Part shown: one piece after another, positions 48,851 through 60,289 of the stretch
How the letters are laid out: the number at the start of each line of letters is the position of its first letter
How positions within the stretch are numbered: position 1 is the stretch's first letter
NCBI GenBank assembly: GCA_900074885.1
Contig: FJUW01000025.1
Coordinates: forward strand, 1-64,000
Length of the DNA stretch: 64,000 nucleotides
Reading direction: 5' to 3'
From: Rhynchosporium graminicola
Taxonomy: Eukaryota > Ascomycota > Leotiomycetes > Helotiales > Ploettnerulaceae
Program-made: the position numbers and the translations under genes
Notes under the pieces: generated by a model
What the model was told of the DNA's origin: nothing
Database searches by the model: none
What the model saw: only the letters and a program-made list of their open reading frames with translations

Positions 48851-48914
48851 TATGAGGGTATGAGGGTATGAGGGTATGAGGGTATGAGGGTATGAGGGTA
48901 TGAGGGTACGAGGG
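48851..48914. repeat. (TATGAGGG)8 octamer tandem repeat
   Basis: Seven perfect copies of TATGAGGG and one TACGAGGG. It is G-rich on the plus strand and is not the TTAGGG telomere unit. Confidence 0.95.
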
Positions 48915-49144
48915 GATACGGAGGGAAGTCAAGTCAACGCAACGCGACGCTTTGCTCTCTGGCGTTCCGTGCTTTGCTTATTACCTAGTATAGGTAAGCT
49001 CGTTAGGTGGGTAGGTAGCTTTGATTTGCTTTCCTTTGCTTTGCTTTGCTTCAACTTCATACCCAACTAAGGTAAGGCGTGTGTGTAATCGTCGATGAGA
49101 GTGATTACCGACCGTACTTGGCGTTGGTCTGCTTTGGGCTCCGC

Positions 49145-49205
49145 TGCGTTGCGTTGCGTTGCGATACGCTGTTCTGGTCTGGTCTGGTCTGGTCTGGTCT
49201 GGTCT
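49145..49205. repeat. (GCGTT)3 and (GGTCT)6 pentamer repeats
   Basis: GCGTT copies at about 49146-49160 are followed by six GGTCT copies at 49176-49205. The complementary AGACC pentamer appears again at about 50096-50110 and about 58408-58422. Confidence 0.93.
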
Positions 49206-52200
49206 GACCTAATCTGATCTATCCAACGGCGACTATTTCCGCGCCGGCTTGGTTGTTCAGTGCTTATGGCACTTTTCTGATGCTGCTTGGCTTGGCTCGG
49301 CTTGGCTTTGCTAGGTAGTGATAGTACAGTGGTACTATGACTATGAGTATGACTAGGTAAGCGTGCGTAGCTTTGAGGGGTCTTCTATTTACATAGGGAA
49401 ATAAGATAAGTTCGCTTCCTTGTCTTGCCCTGCCGTCCCGCGTTGCCGTACTGTATCGCATCTCTTATGAGATAGATATAGGTCAGGTCAGGTCAAGTCA
49501 ATCTGTAGTACCCGGCAACAGATGAACTTTCCCAGCAGTCAAGGCAAGGCAAGACAAGTGAGTGGTGAGTGAATGAGTGAGTGAGTTGATGCTCGATGTC
49601 TTCTTTGAGTCTGTGACCAGTAGCGTGGGATTGTAGACACTCCCTGCTCCCGAGCTTTTTAGCTTCTGGCAAGGATCAGGTTCAGTACGATGTGCAGGAA
49701 AAGGGACTTGGGGGGTTGGGCATGTGTGTGGGTGGCCCTTTTTCGTAAACGCCTGCCTGCCTTTCTTTTCTCCTTCGATGGGATGCATGCATGCCGGCTG
49801 GCAGGTACCTTGCGTGCTTCATGGAAGGATGATGGATATATTGCCCCAGCTTTTCATCTACATTATCAATTTATTGGGAAAAAAGAAAAGAGAAACAAAC
49901 AGACATGTGGACGGAGTGGAGGTTTGGTCTTTGAAATTAGACCCTTTCATTACTCTGTACGTCTTTCTTGTCATGATTATATCAACATTATCATTGTGAT
50001 CCGCGCTGGGTGCCAGCCTGGAGGAGGAACACAGGGCAGAGATACAGTTTTGTAGCACTGTACCTTTTTGTACTTCAGCCACGAGGGCATAGTAGACCAG
50101 ACCAGACCAGGGCATTCGTTCGTTCGTTGGCTCCGTTGGGCACAGAAGTGAAAATGGAAAACGGCTCCGCTGGATCCAACAACTCGTGAGAAAGGGGCAG
50201 GACAGCGCCGGCAGGGAAGGGCAGCGGTAATCACTGGTGATCCCAGGTAGCTCGCTCCCACAGCAGGGGTGACCAAAAATACTCCGGAGAGAAGGGTCGA
50301 TGATTTCAATATATGACACTGCAGTAACTCTATCCGAGATGAAACTTGGCAGTATGCATTCTCCAGATCTTATTTAGGACGAGCGCTTTAAATATGTCTA
50401 AAAGCAATCAATCAATGAGCTGGTGGATTTCATGCAACTTGACATGTGGCCCGTGGCTACGGTTGCTTATAATAGTCTTTTCCAGGGTTGTGGTCCGAGA
50501 ACTTGGCGAGGAAAGAATTGTAAGGGCATGGGAGTGATATAGAATTGCGGGGGTATATGTTGAGAGGGAAACAATTAGGTAGATAGCTAGATAGATGCCT
50601 TTGATGCCTTCGATACTGCAGCTGCTGGTAGGTTGCGTGTGACTCGATTTGTGATCAATTTCTGCATAATAATCAGTAGGACTTGGTCATTTACACCTGC
50701 GCATAATGACCGACTGGGAGAATATAGGTACTTCAGGCTAGCTATGAACGGAGATTCAATTCCGTCAGGACGAATTTGCTTGTGTACCTAGCTAAGGAAG
50801 GACCTTGGTATTCTCTAGGGAGCTAGGTCAACTTCCATTATTATCAGATTTAGGCCTAAGTAACTTCTACTCAATCAATATCTTGGAGGTTTCAATATCT
50901 CACCTGCTCATAACTGACTGACTACCTACTGCTTGGTCGCACAAGACAGGATCAGATCAGATCATTTGCATGTAAGCTCTCACAGTACCTACACTGGTGC
51001 CTAGGTAACTCCCCAAGGCGAAACGATCTTGTCTCTCTTCTTTTCACCGCTCTCTGGCTGCACTTGTACTTGTTTGTATGTTGATTACATCTTGCACGGG
51101 ATTGGACTCAAGCGTTGGATTAGGACGACATTGCATATCGTGGCCGGGTCTTGTGACCAACATTGGGGTATTCAAGGCGGGGACTATACGATATCGTAGT
51201 CCAATGGAATGAATGCATACGACTGCATCACTCTGCTTCACCTGCTGCTTCATCAGCTTGCCTCTCCCACTTCTCACCGCTCAGAATCGGCAGGGCGTGG
51301 GAGGCCATGGCAGACAGCTTGAAGTCTTGAACCTAGGTAGGTGCCGCAGAATTCGGTGATTCGGCCGTTGACTCGGTATCAGCTAAGCGCTGCATAGAGA
51401 CAGATCAAGACGAGTCTCACTGGTAAAAATTCCAAGTCGGTCGCAAACTCTCTCTAGGTGGTGGATGAGGTTCTCATCACTGCTCAGCGCTTGGCGCATT
51501 CCAGAAATGCCTTCTCCCGCACCAGCCCACCACCAAAATTGGGGGAGCCTCAGATTCTCGGTGCCCTTTTCCTCCTTGAGGATGGGGAAGTCGTGCGTCA
51601 TTGTCGCAGGGATACTTGTTTGCTTCAGGGTTCCTCGTATGCACGATCATTCTGCTCTCTTATCTGCGGATCCGTACGAGGTGGTCAGACGCGTCTTGTC
51701 GTATCATGTCCCGTATCTGCGCTGCCCTGATACCGGACTCTCAATATACCCTGCCCAGCATTTCTCGGGCGAAGCATCACGTTGTTGAAAGCGTGGGGAT
51801 GAGAATTCACGTTGTTGGCTTCAATGCTGTGCAGCGTTACCTCGGATGTATTATGTCCCCCTCGACCTTTCAGCTCTGTGCACAGCTCTACACACTCATG
51901 ATTCGACGACGACGATAACCTTCGAGCATACCGATCGATCTAAGAAGCACCACTTTGATATTGGGATTTGCAGACTAAGAGATCCACTTGCGGATTACTT
52001 GGTAGTCAGTTTGATTATACGCCCACGCTTCTCAAACGTCAATTTGCGAAAACACCAAGATAGTATCCGTCTTCTTCCTCGTTCACACAGAATCGGAGGA
52101 AAAAGAAGTCTCGTGTTGACGTCCAATCTGCAAGCTTCAACGGCCGACCAGGGACAGAGGCCACGTCCCTCTCACAGGTCTCATCTTATCTGATGTGATG

Positions 52201-53050
52201 TGAATGATCCGAGCCGCCTTCTCTATTTGGGTTCTGCTTCATTAGTGTAGTACGCACCCGGGCAGAAGTATGAACACTACCCACCACACACGGTGTAAGT
52301 GCGTGTTCTGCTGCGAAAGGGTTATTTATGGTTACACGCGCTGTCTGAACAGCGGTAGATTAACTCGCTCACTCGCTGCCAGCATTCGAGATGTACGTAG
52401 CCGCCGCAGACTACCTGATAGGCGCATACGAGGTTTTCCAGCTTACCCGTCTGCCCATGCTAGTAGCAGCCAGCCACAGATTGGTCCAAAAATGGACTAT
52501 TATACATTCGAGATACAGAAGCGATTATCACTCATACGCACCAATGCCTCGAGCACCTCGGGTGAAACGCCACACCACATTTCAGTTCTCAGGAACAGCC
52601 GGCGCTGAGGTCTTGAGCCACCAACACTAGCTAGCCATCGTCCATCGCAAAGACCACACAAAAATCCATGCCGCACAGATCGGCAATTCGGTCCAGGAAC
52701 ACCTCATAGGGCCAGCACTCCACTCACCAGGCCTCCGCCAATAGAGTTGAAGCGGCTACGTCAAGCGTGCCAAACGGCCCATACCATGTGCATACTTTAC
52801 TTTACCTCTTACCCCTGACAATCATTGTGCCGCTCCCGGGATGATATGATGGACGAGGGACAAGGGAGAGACATCCCAATAATGGAAGCAAAACGGTGGA
52901 GTGGAGTAAAGTGGAGAGCGGGGAGTGGAGTACAGTGAAGTGGAGTGGCTCGTGAAAAGGTAAGGATACACTGGGAAGGATAAAGCGGCATAGGAGCATG
53001 TTGGCTTTTGGGGAATCAAACAAGTGGGATGCTTGTTCCAAGTTTGCGAG

Positions 53051-53115
53051 GGCGCGGGACCGGGGTGTGGGGTGGGGTGGGGCGNGGCGGGTGGGGTAGG
53101 TGGGACGGGGTGGGC
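53051..53115. repeat. G-rich tract with quadruplex potential
   Basis: Many GGGG and GGG runs are separated by one to four bases (ggggtgtggggtggggtggggcgn...). An N at 53085 lies inside it, which suggests sequencing trouble. Confidence 0.8.
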
Positions 53116-56100
53116 AGCGAAGGATAATTTTGGCTGACTTCATCTCATCTCATCTCCTTTTGTCTTGAGAGAATTCAAATCGATTTACGGGCGAGATGAG
53201 CGAGATGAGCTTTGCTTGGCTTGAGCTGTTTTATCTCCACTAAAAGAATGAATGTACACGTCAGAACGACATCAGATTACGAGTAATTCGGAAGTAAATG
53301 GATGCAGTAGAGATAATCCACCTGGCTACCGGCTACGGGATTATTAAAAAAAAATAAAAAAAAGTATCTACCTATCTGTTCATCTGGTCTTGCGTTGCAA
53401 AGGTCTAAAGAAAGGAAAGAGGTTGCGGGCGGGCGGGCGGTTATGCATCGATCGAGCTTGCTTGCTAAGTAAGGTATTAACTATACTAGAAGTTTCACAT
53501 CACATTTCCTGTTCCTTGTTGCGGTTTCTGTTTCTGTTCCTGAGCGCAGCGCAGCCACTTCGAAAGCGGCCATGGAATGGATGGGATCCCTCCCTACAAG
53601 GCAGGCTTGGCTTTTAATGCCCTTTCTTTGCCGTAAGGTATTGAGTCCTTGTCCTTGTGGCAGGCAGCCTGGCTTGGCTTTCGTGATTTAAGGCCTTTCA
53701 ATAAAGTACCTATACTACGAAATCCGGCTGTCCGGCACACAGTACGTAGGTGCTATGTGCATTCTCTAATACCAATTACAATAGCACTTAAATAGGGACC
53801 TAAGATAGTCTATAACAGTTTCACACTCCGATAACCTCAAGTTCTTGGTTGACTTTCTTACTACAGTAGCACATAATCAATACGTGATTGATTGAATGAA
53901 TCACTCAACGATATCATCATATCATTACCTGCGGAGTAAAATGCTGATTACAGGTATCTTAGCCGTAATGACACAGATACCTACCTGACTGACCTACGGA
54001 GTAAGGATCTGAGCTAAGGTAAGGTATATCTGCCAAGTCAGGCCCGCCCAGCAGCACGGATCCAACGGGCGGGCATGCTAATCTAATCTAGCGCTCCATC
54101 CACACCATCGCCATCGCCACAATCACACAATCACACACGGTTCTATCGATCGATCAGCCAGCCAGCGTTCTTCTTCCTTGCTGACAATCTTCATCGGGGC
54201 TCGGATACCCCCTTTATTTCTCCCCGGATGCCCCGTTCGCAGTGGATGGATAGATACATACCTACCTTACCTACTAACTAGGCACCCAAGTAAGTATTTT
54301 GTCGGGAATCGAGATGTCCAATGACTATGCGTACGCAAGACTATCGATCAATAGGTGAAAGCTGAGCTCCAGGGTCTAGCGAGCGATGTTTCGTGGGGAT
54401 GTATGTAGGTGCATCATCAAGTATTCGGTACTCGAATCGAAACTTCATGATATCTTCAAGAGGATAGATAGATGTGTCTCTGAAGCTCGACTGCTTTCTA
54501 CCATCTATTGCTCTGTGGACGTCCTTCCCAGCTTGTGAACCCACTCTGTATTTTCATTGCTCACCCACTCACTCTGACTCGATGGCAGCTAGCACCTGCA
54601 TGCAGACGCACTCATACTTTAGTACACAAATGCACAGAAGCATATACATACATACGAGTACACGCATAAAGCACATACTGTGGGGAAGAGAACTGCAGGC
54701 TGCAGGTAATAAGTGCAGGTGACACAGCCTCGGGACTCGCCGGGCATCAAAGGAACAGAATAAGGCCGCAGGAAAGAGTATGATGTCTCCTTGGGCACCG
54801 AGATGTTGTCTTCAAACCTTGGAGTGTGTGCGACGGTATGAAAGTACGGTTGCGATGGCCAAGAGGAGGTCACCGCTACTGCCATGCAATACCAATAGAA
54901 TAGGCTGCCTCATGCCTACTCTTTTCTACGAGGCTTGCTAGCGGGATTTGGCGACATATGAGATTTAAATCACTTCGGGTTGTGGTTCTGCGGTAGTAAG
55001 ACCGGTTTCATTACTATCACTTGCACATGCTCACACATCTTCCCCTCCTCAACAGCAACATGCTCATGTCTACACGGACCTGCATCTCTCTTTCTTTTAC
55101 ACTTTCCTGACATCCAATCAACCCTTCAGTCTTGCAATGATATGCTGCAGTGCTTCCCCAGACAGGTACTGGACGGGTCAGCTACATCACGCCCATGCAC
55201 AGATGACGCAAAGAAGGCATATATCGACGCAGAGAAGCTGATCGTGCTTCAGGTAGGGAAGAGACTTTGGTTACACCCGCCTGCCTGGCGCTCGTTTCTT
55301 CGTTGGTTCATTCGTGCATACGAGTACGTGCTGTGTCTTTGGCTTCACGGCTGTTCATTCGCTCTTCGTCGCTGATCTGTTTCAAGTCAAACTATGAGGA
55401 TATGATGTGCTCTTTCGGAACAGGGGCGCGAAGATGGGGATCTGATCTGTGTTGATAGGTTGAGAGTATAAACTCTTTTATGAGCAGGTTGAGCCGAATC
55501 GATTGATGTGTGCAGGGGAGGCACAGATGCGTCGTCAGAGAAAAGCCGCAGAGGATATGGCGTGGAGTGATGATGAATTCCCTCATTTCAAGATGGGCGA
55601 TCAGCCTTACCAAACGACATTAGCCAACCAACCGACTATTCGACATGAACTCTGAACCGCTTCCGAACACGGTTATACGAAGTAACAGTCTGTCACCAGG
55701 TTAGATTGGGTAGGTATGCGAGAAGAACAAGAATCGTTCGATCCGTCGCATATGAGGATACGAGCTCAAGGTTGATACAGTGGGATATCTTGTTTCCCTG
55801 CCGTAGACTTCTCACGTAACAATGAAAGAAAGTCAACAGATCCGGAAGGGCCTCCTGTCTGCCTCGGCTCTTCGATCCCACACGGCACGATATCCGTCTC
55901 CAAGACTTCGTTCGGACTCCAAGAGTACTTGACACTCGTCGCGTCGGTATTCTGATGCGCGCAGTCTCAGAGACCTTGGCATCTTCGACCTTTCTTTCTC
56001 TTACACGGCACATCGAACATCCGTGTTTGCTCTTCTCCTCCCCTATCCTTCCCTCCCTACTTTCCCCTCTCCCTCCATCCATCTGTTCGTCCGAAACATA

Positions 56101-58745
56101 TTGGTATCGGGACCAACTGTTTCGAAACAATTACTCACTTGGCCCGCGAGACCCTGAATCACAACCCTTCGCCAGGATATCATCACCAGCCACTATGAAG
56201 GAGAAACCATCCTCGATTAGCAGGGTCACGAAGAAAAAGTAGAAGAAGAATGGGCTTAATTCCTTCCAGAAACCTTCCAGAAGCCTACGCCCAGGTATCC
56301 CTGCAATAGTTAACACGGCATATCGCTGTCGATGAATGATTTGCAGTGTTTCATGAGGCGTGCACGCTCCCTCCCATTTGCTAGTAAGTTATAATCGTTT
56401 TTATTGAACAGCTCCAGATAGATCCTTTCTCGGCTCGATTACAGAACCAAAATAGATACGCAGATAATCATACAGTGCCATGGAAATCCATTACAACAGC
56501 CCTCGGATCCGTAATTTCCCGCAGGATAGAATACGCCATCAGGGATAGACCAACTAACTGACCGTGGAGGTGTTTGGGGAACCTATTTACTCTCCTGTCA
56601 GGATTCTGTCAGTCATGTACCTTTGGCCCGGCACTTGTAATACCCGACATGGGAAACACAACACATCACCTGGGTAAGCTTTTTATTTGGTGTATTTCGA
56701 TCGTCCTTTCTTTCATGCGCTGCTTTCTACGATAGCGTGCTTTTTCTTTGCAAATCCCATAACCTTGCTATGATTGTCAACCGCAAACACAGATATGTAT
56801 AAGGTTTCCATAATGGGGTAGAGAGATATGTCTAGATCTGGGCAATGGTAGGTAGGTACTATGTTCTCTACCTCCTGATGACTATGTTCTCCCTATCCTT
56901 ATCTCATCTCAAGTCAGAATAAATATTTCACCAATTTAAATATCCACTTGACGAATTCCTATCCCATCATGAACGGCGTCAGTCGAGTATCGAAGATCTA
57001 CCAAGCGGAATAAATAGTTTTAACTCGAATCTGGAAATCGGGGCTTGGTGAGGCTGATGTGGTGTTCAAATGAAAAGGGTGATGGATGGAACAGTCCTCA
57101 GAATCTGGAATATGAGTTAAGCTGGAGGTAAAACGCAGTGACATTGCACTAATTCACGCAGTTTCTTAACATGTTCATCTACCTTCGCCTATTATCTGCT
57201 CGTGTGAGATATCATCTTACTCATCGCCGGTTTAGTGGAGAGATAGATGCATGCTCGATACACGCTTACTTGTTCCCAGTGATGGGTGCTCGGGATCGGG
57301 GATTGGGTAAGAGGCTTTATTGAAGTGCGTACAACTTGGTAGCTATGAAATAAGTGAGTTGATTGATATGTAAAAATCTCTTTCTCTGTTTTTATCTTTG
57401 AGTTGTTGTGTGGAAGTTCTCTGATGCGAGTATAGGGAGGGAGTGTTTTGGGGTGAGGGGAATATCTGGTATATTGTTATAGGTTAAGCGATGAATGAAT
57501 GACACGAGCTACATTTCGACGGGACTATTTCCTGAAATAGTTCTTGTTGCTTAGCTCTTGGTACATCACAATTGGACTATCTGACAATCAAAGCGATGGA
57601 TGATACAAGCCAGACGTCGAAAGACCTGTTTCCTGAAATAGTTCTACTTGCTCACTCAGTGTTTTGTTTCTGTTCCTTGATTTTCGCTGCTGTTCTGAAA
57701 GATGATGATGCCGTTCCGTCGCTTTCTTACTATCTTCTTGATAAAAATTCTATATGTTGGATTGAAGAACGAGCAAAACATGCACTCTCTACCTCTAGGA
57801 AGTACAGCCTCCGACTTGATCTCACATAAGCCAAACACTTAATACTCTATCTGGATGTGACAGCATTTCCTCAATGCCCCTTCCAATCTATACACAGCTC
57901 ATACTACCTGAGATCCAAACACATCACATCACATCTCTTCCTTCATTGATTCTCCCTGCCTCTTCTAGCTGCGCCACTCGCTCGCTCGCTCGCTGCTTTC
58001 CATTACATTCCATTCTGCTCTCCAATACCATGACCCCACCTTTATTATATACCGCATGGCTATCTTCCCCAGCTTCCTCCCCTTCTTTCCTCCCCAAGTC
58101 TACGGGAGTCCTAGTAACGTACCACATATCGAGATTTAGCTTGGCAAATACACACTGGCTCCGCGTCTTCTTGTGCCACTCGCCAAGTATACACGACAGC
58201 TTAATCAGTACGACACATAACATAACACAAAACTAGCATTTGCATATAATTTCATCGGAACTTTTTCATCTCAGGTGCAGCAGTCACTCTGTTTTCTCCA
58301 GAAGAACCGTAGCTATCAGCTGTTGTGATCCACTTACGCTGAATTTCAAGAGCAGCAGGATCGAGTCTTGCGCGTCTTCACGGCCCGAGATAGACGCCCT
58401 CCAATAGACCAGACCAGACCAGTTCAGTTCGGTACCAAGCACGTACCCGATATATATGCTGTCTCTACATACAATCATACATATTTACGAACGAGTCCAG
58501 TCCAAGCCCACTCACCCAGTCAGCCATCTATCTATCTATCACAATCCACCCTCTCTCATCTGCCTCCCTCGCTTCTTCAGCTAGCTAGATAGTGGATAAA
58601 CACATGCATGTATGCATGTAGGCACATGCGAACCACCACGCAACTTGCTATTACTTACTCGGTGTGCAATGAAAATACGATATGTCGGTTTCTTGGAAAG
58701 AGGCACAGTCTAACAGAGCCGGAGCTCGCTTCGAGGGAACGTGCT

Positions 58746-58767
58746 TAGGTAGGTAGGTAGGTAGGTA
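58746..58767. repeat. (AGGT)n microsatellite
   Basis: Five copies of the same unit as at 48681, followed directly by a (TC)n run. Confidence 0.9.
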
Positions 58768-58920
58768 TCTCTCTCTCTTTTCATTGTTTCCAAACTTACT
58801 ATCTGTCATATTACCCCGCGCACGCGGATATTGAGGCTTGGTATATTAACGAAGTATGAAGGAGGGTAGGTAGACGTCGTGCATAATCGACCTCGTGTGG
58901 TTGATTGATTGCCCGGCCCG

Positions 58921-58939
58921 CTGCGCTGCGCTGCGCTGC
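58921..58939. repeat. (CTGCG)n pentamer repeat
   Basis: Three full copies and a partial one. It is another pentamer of the kind seen near 49145. Confidence 0.85.
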
Positions 58940-59871
58940 CACGTTCCACATTCCAACGACTGTCTTCCTCTCGTGGAAATACGACAGATCATAAAGAGAT
59001 AAGGAATCAAGGAAAGCTAGTCAGCAAGTTGAAATTCCAGATTCTGTACTTCTGATCAACCTGCTGCGTGCGTATCAGGCTAGACATGAGTAGAGATAGA
59101 GGGGAGATGATGTGGCTGTTTGTCATTTGCTCGTTTGGATATGTTTGTCTTACTGTATCTTTCAGTTTGTATATCCTACTGATTAAAGATTCTACCTACT
59201 CACTATGTTCCTGTGTCAGCTGCTATGAATCCTACACTCTTCGTTCTTTGGTTGGTTGGGTAAAGTTGTGGACTTCGCGATATGAGGCGTCCGGATTAGA
59301 AGGGCTTAATATGATCATTTGTCTAAGGAATCGAGCGCATGGTTGGCACTTTTTGTCTAGCCAAATACCGTCTTTGTGCATATGCCTGGGTCAATAGAGA
59401 TGAAGATAGTCTTGCAGATACATGCCTTCAATATGTCTTAGCTTCCTACAGTACATAGTACATCCAGTCTTCAGATAGCAGAAGCCCATGACTTTCATAA
59501 GAGTCTTATAGTGTTCTTACCGTCAAACAAAACAAGATATGGGAGACAAAAGAGCTGGTCATGGGGGGTAAATATCTACGCTAGCTGTAGATAGTCGGTT
59601 CAATTTCCAGCGCTCCCTCCGTTTCCAGGAATACTAGCAGATATCGACCTACTCTATTCCTAAATTGTCTATTGCAGAATCGAGCCGAGTCTAGCACGAG
59701 GTCTGAGCTCTTGTCGCTTCGTGAATACTGTATCGGATTTCCTCGTAGAGTCGAGAGAAAAGCAATCTACTAACAAGATGGTGCGAAGACGGACCAAGTG
59801 ATATTACTTGTGGCTACTGAATACCTTACAGACAAACGCAGGAGCAAAAGAACCGTTAAGTGACTATCAAG

Positions 59872-60284
59872 TGACAATTCTTACCCTGAATTGTCATTCA
59901 GACAAGGAATCACTAGTGGACGGGTCTCTGAAAGTTCCTTCGAAGAGAAATTATTCACATCCGAAAATAAAAAATTCAAGGAATATTTCGAGAGTAAAGA
60001 ACAGTTCCAGAGTGGTGCTGAATAGCAGATATAGGGCAAGGATTAAACTTTTTCACTTACCCCCCCCCTTTGAATACCTTAGGGTATACTATTAGCTATA
60101 CTTACCTAGGGTATCCTTTTACTAGATCGACTGAATATCAACTCCTTTTAAGGGCTATTTTGAAAGTTAATAAGCTGATATTTATACTGAGTTTAGGGTA
60201 TAACCAAATCTTTTTGCTCTAAGCATTCGATTAGGAAGGGGCGAGAGATTCCTTACCTTACGAACCGTCCCCTAGTGATTCCTT
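59872..60284. repeat. Inverted-repeat pair, possibly a decayed MITE
   Basis: AAGGAATCACTAGTGGACGG at 59904-59923 matches the reverse complement of 60265-60284 at 19 of 20 bases. The sequence between is AT-rich (about 340 bp). Just outside the left arm lies a perfect hairpin, tgacaattc-ttaccct-gaattgtca (59872-59896). I found no transposase frame. Target duplications are not clear. Confidence 0.45.
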
Positions 60285-60289
60285 CCCTC

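Larger units (their letters stand above)
47898..53130. other. Gene-free, repeat-rich upstream region of the phospholipase C gene
   Basis: No convincing coding region is seen on either strand. The nearest kilobase must hold the phospholipase C promoter and leader. The plus strand is G-rich here (so the transcript strand is pyrimidine-rich) and carries many 4-, 5- and 8-base tandem repeats, listed separately. Single N bases at 48309 and 53085 fall in G-runs. Open frames such as 49858-50319 (minus) overlap others and have no motif. Confidence 0.6.
53131..59860. other. Gene-poor region, no supported gene
   Basis: Composition is normal and no RIP pattern is seen. From about 54240 to 58600 the plus strand is rather pyrimidine-rich, the reverse of the 48-50 kb stretch, as if leader-like sequences read away from each other. 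Frames such as 55693-56130 (minus) and 54980-55375 (plus) lack motifs. Small repeats include (CTCG)n at about 57977-57994 and a perfect 8-bp hairpin (actatttc-ct-gaaatagt) near 57523-57540. Part of that hairpin (tttcctgaaatagttct) is repeated near 57628-57646. Confidence 0.5.

Noticed and set aside
48851..48914. Telomere-like G-rich tandem repeat
   Set aside because: The unit is TATGAGGG, not TTAGGG, and it is internal between ordinary sequences.
49858..50319. 153-codon minus-strand frame and overlapping plus-strand frames
   Set aside because: Several frames are open together, composition is low in stops, and there are no motifs.
55693..56242. 145-codon minus and 95-codon plus frames that overlap
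   Set aside because: Opposite-strand frames mirror each other over pyrimidine-rich DNA, and neither is protein-like.
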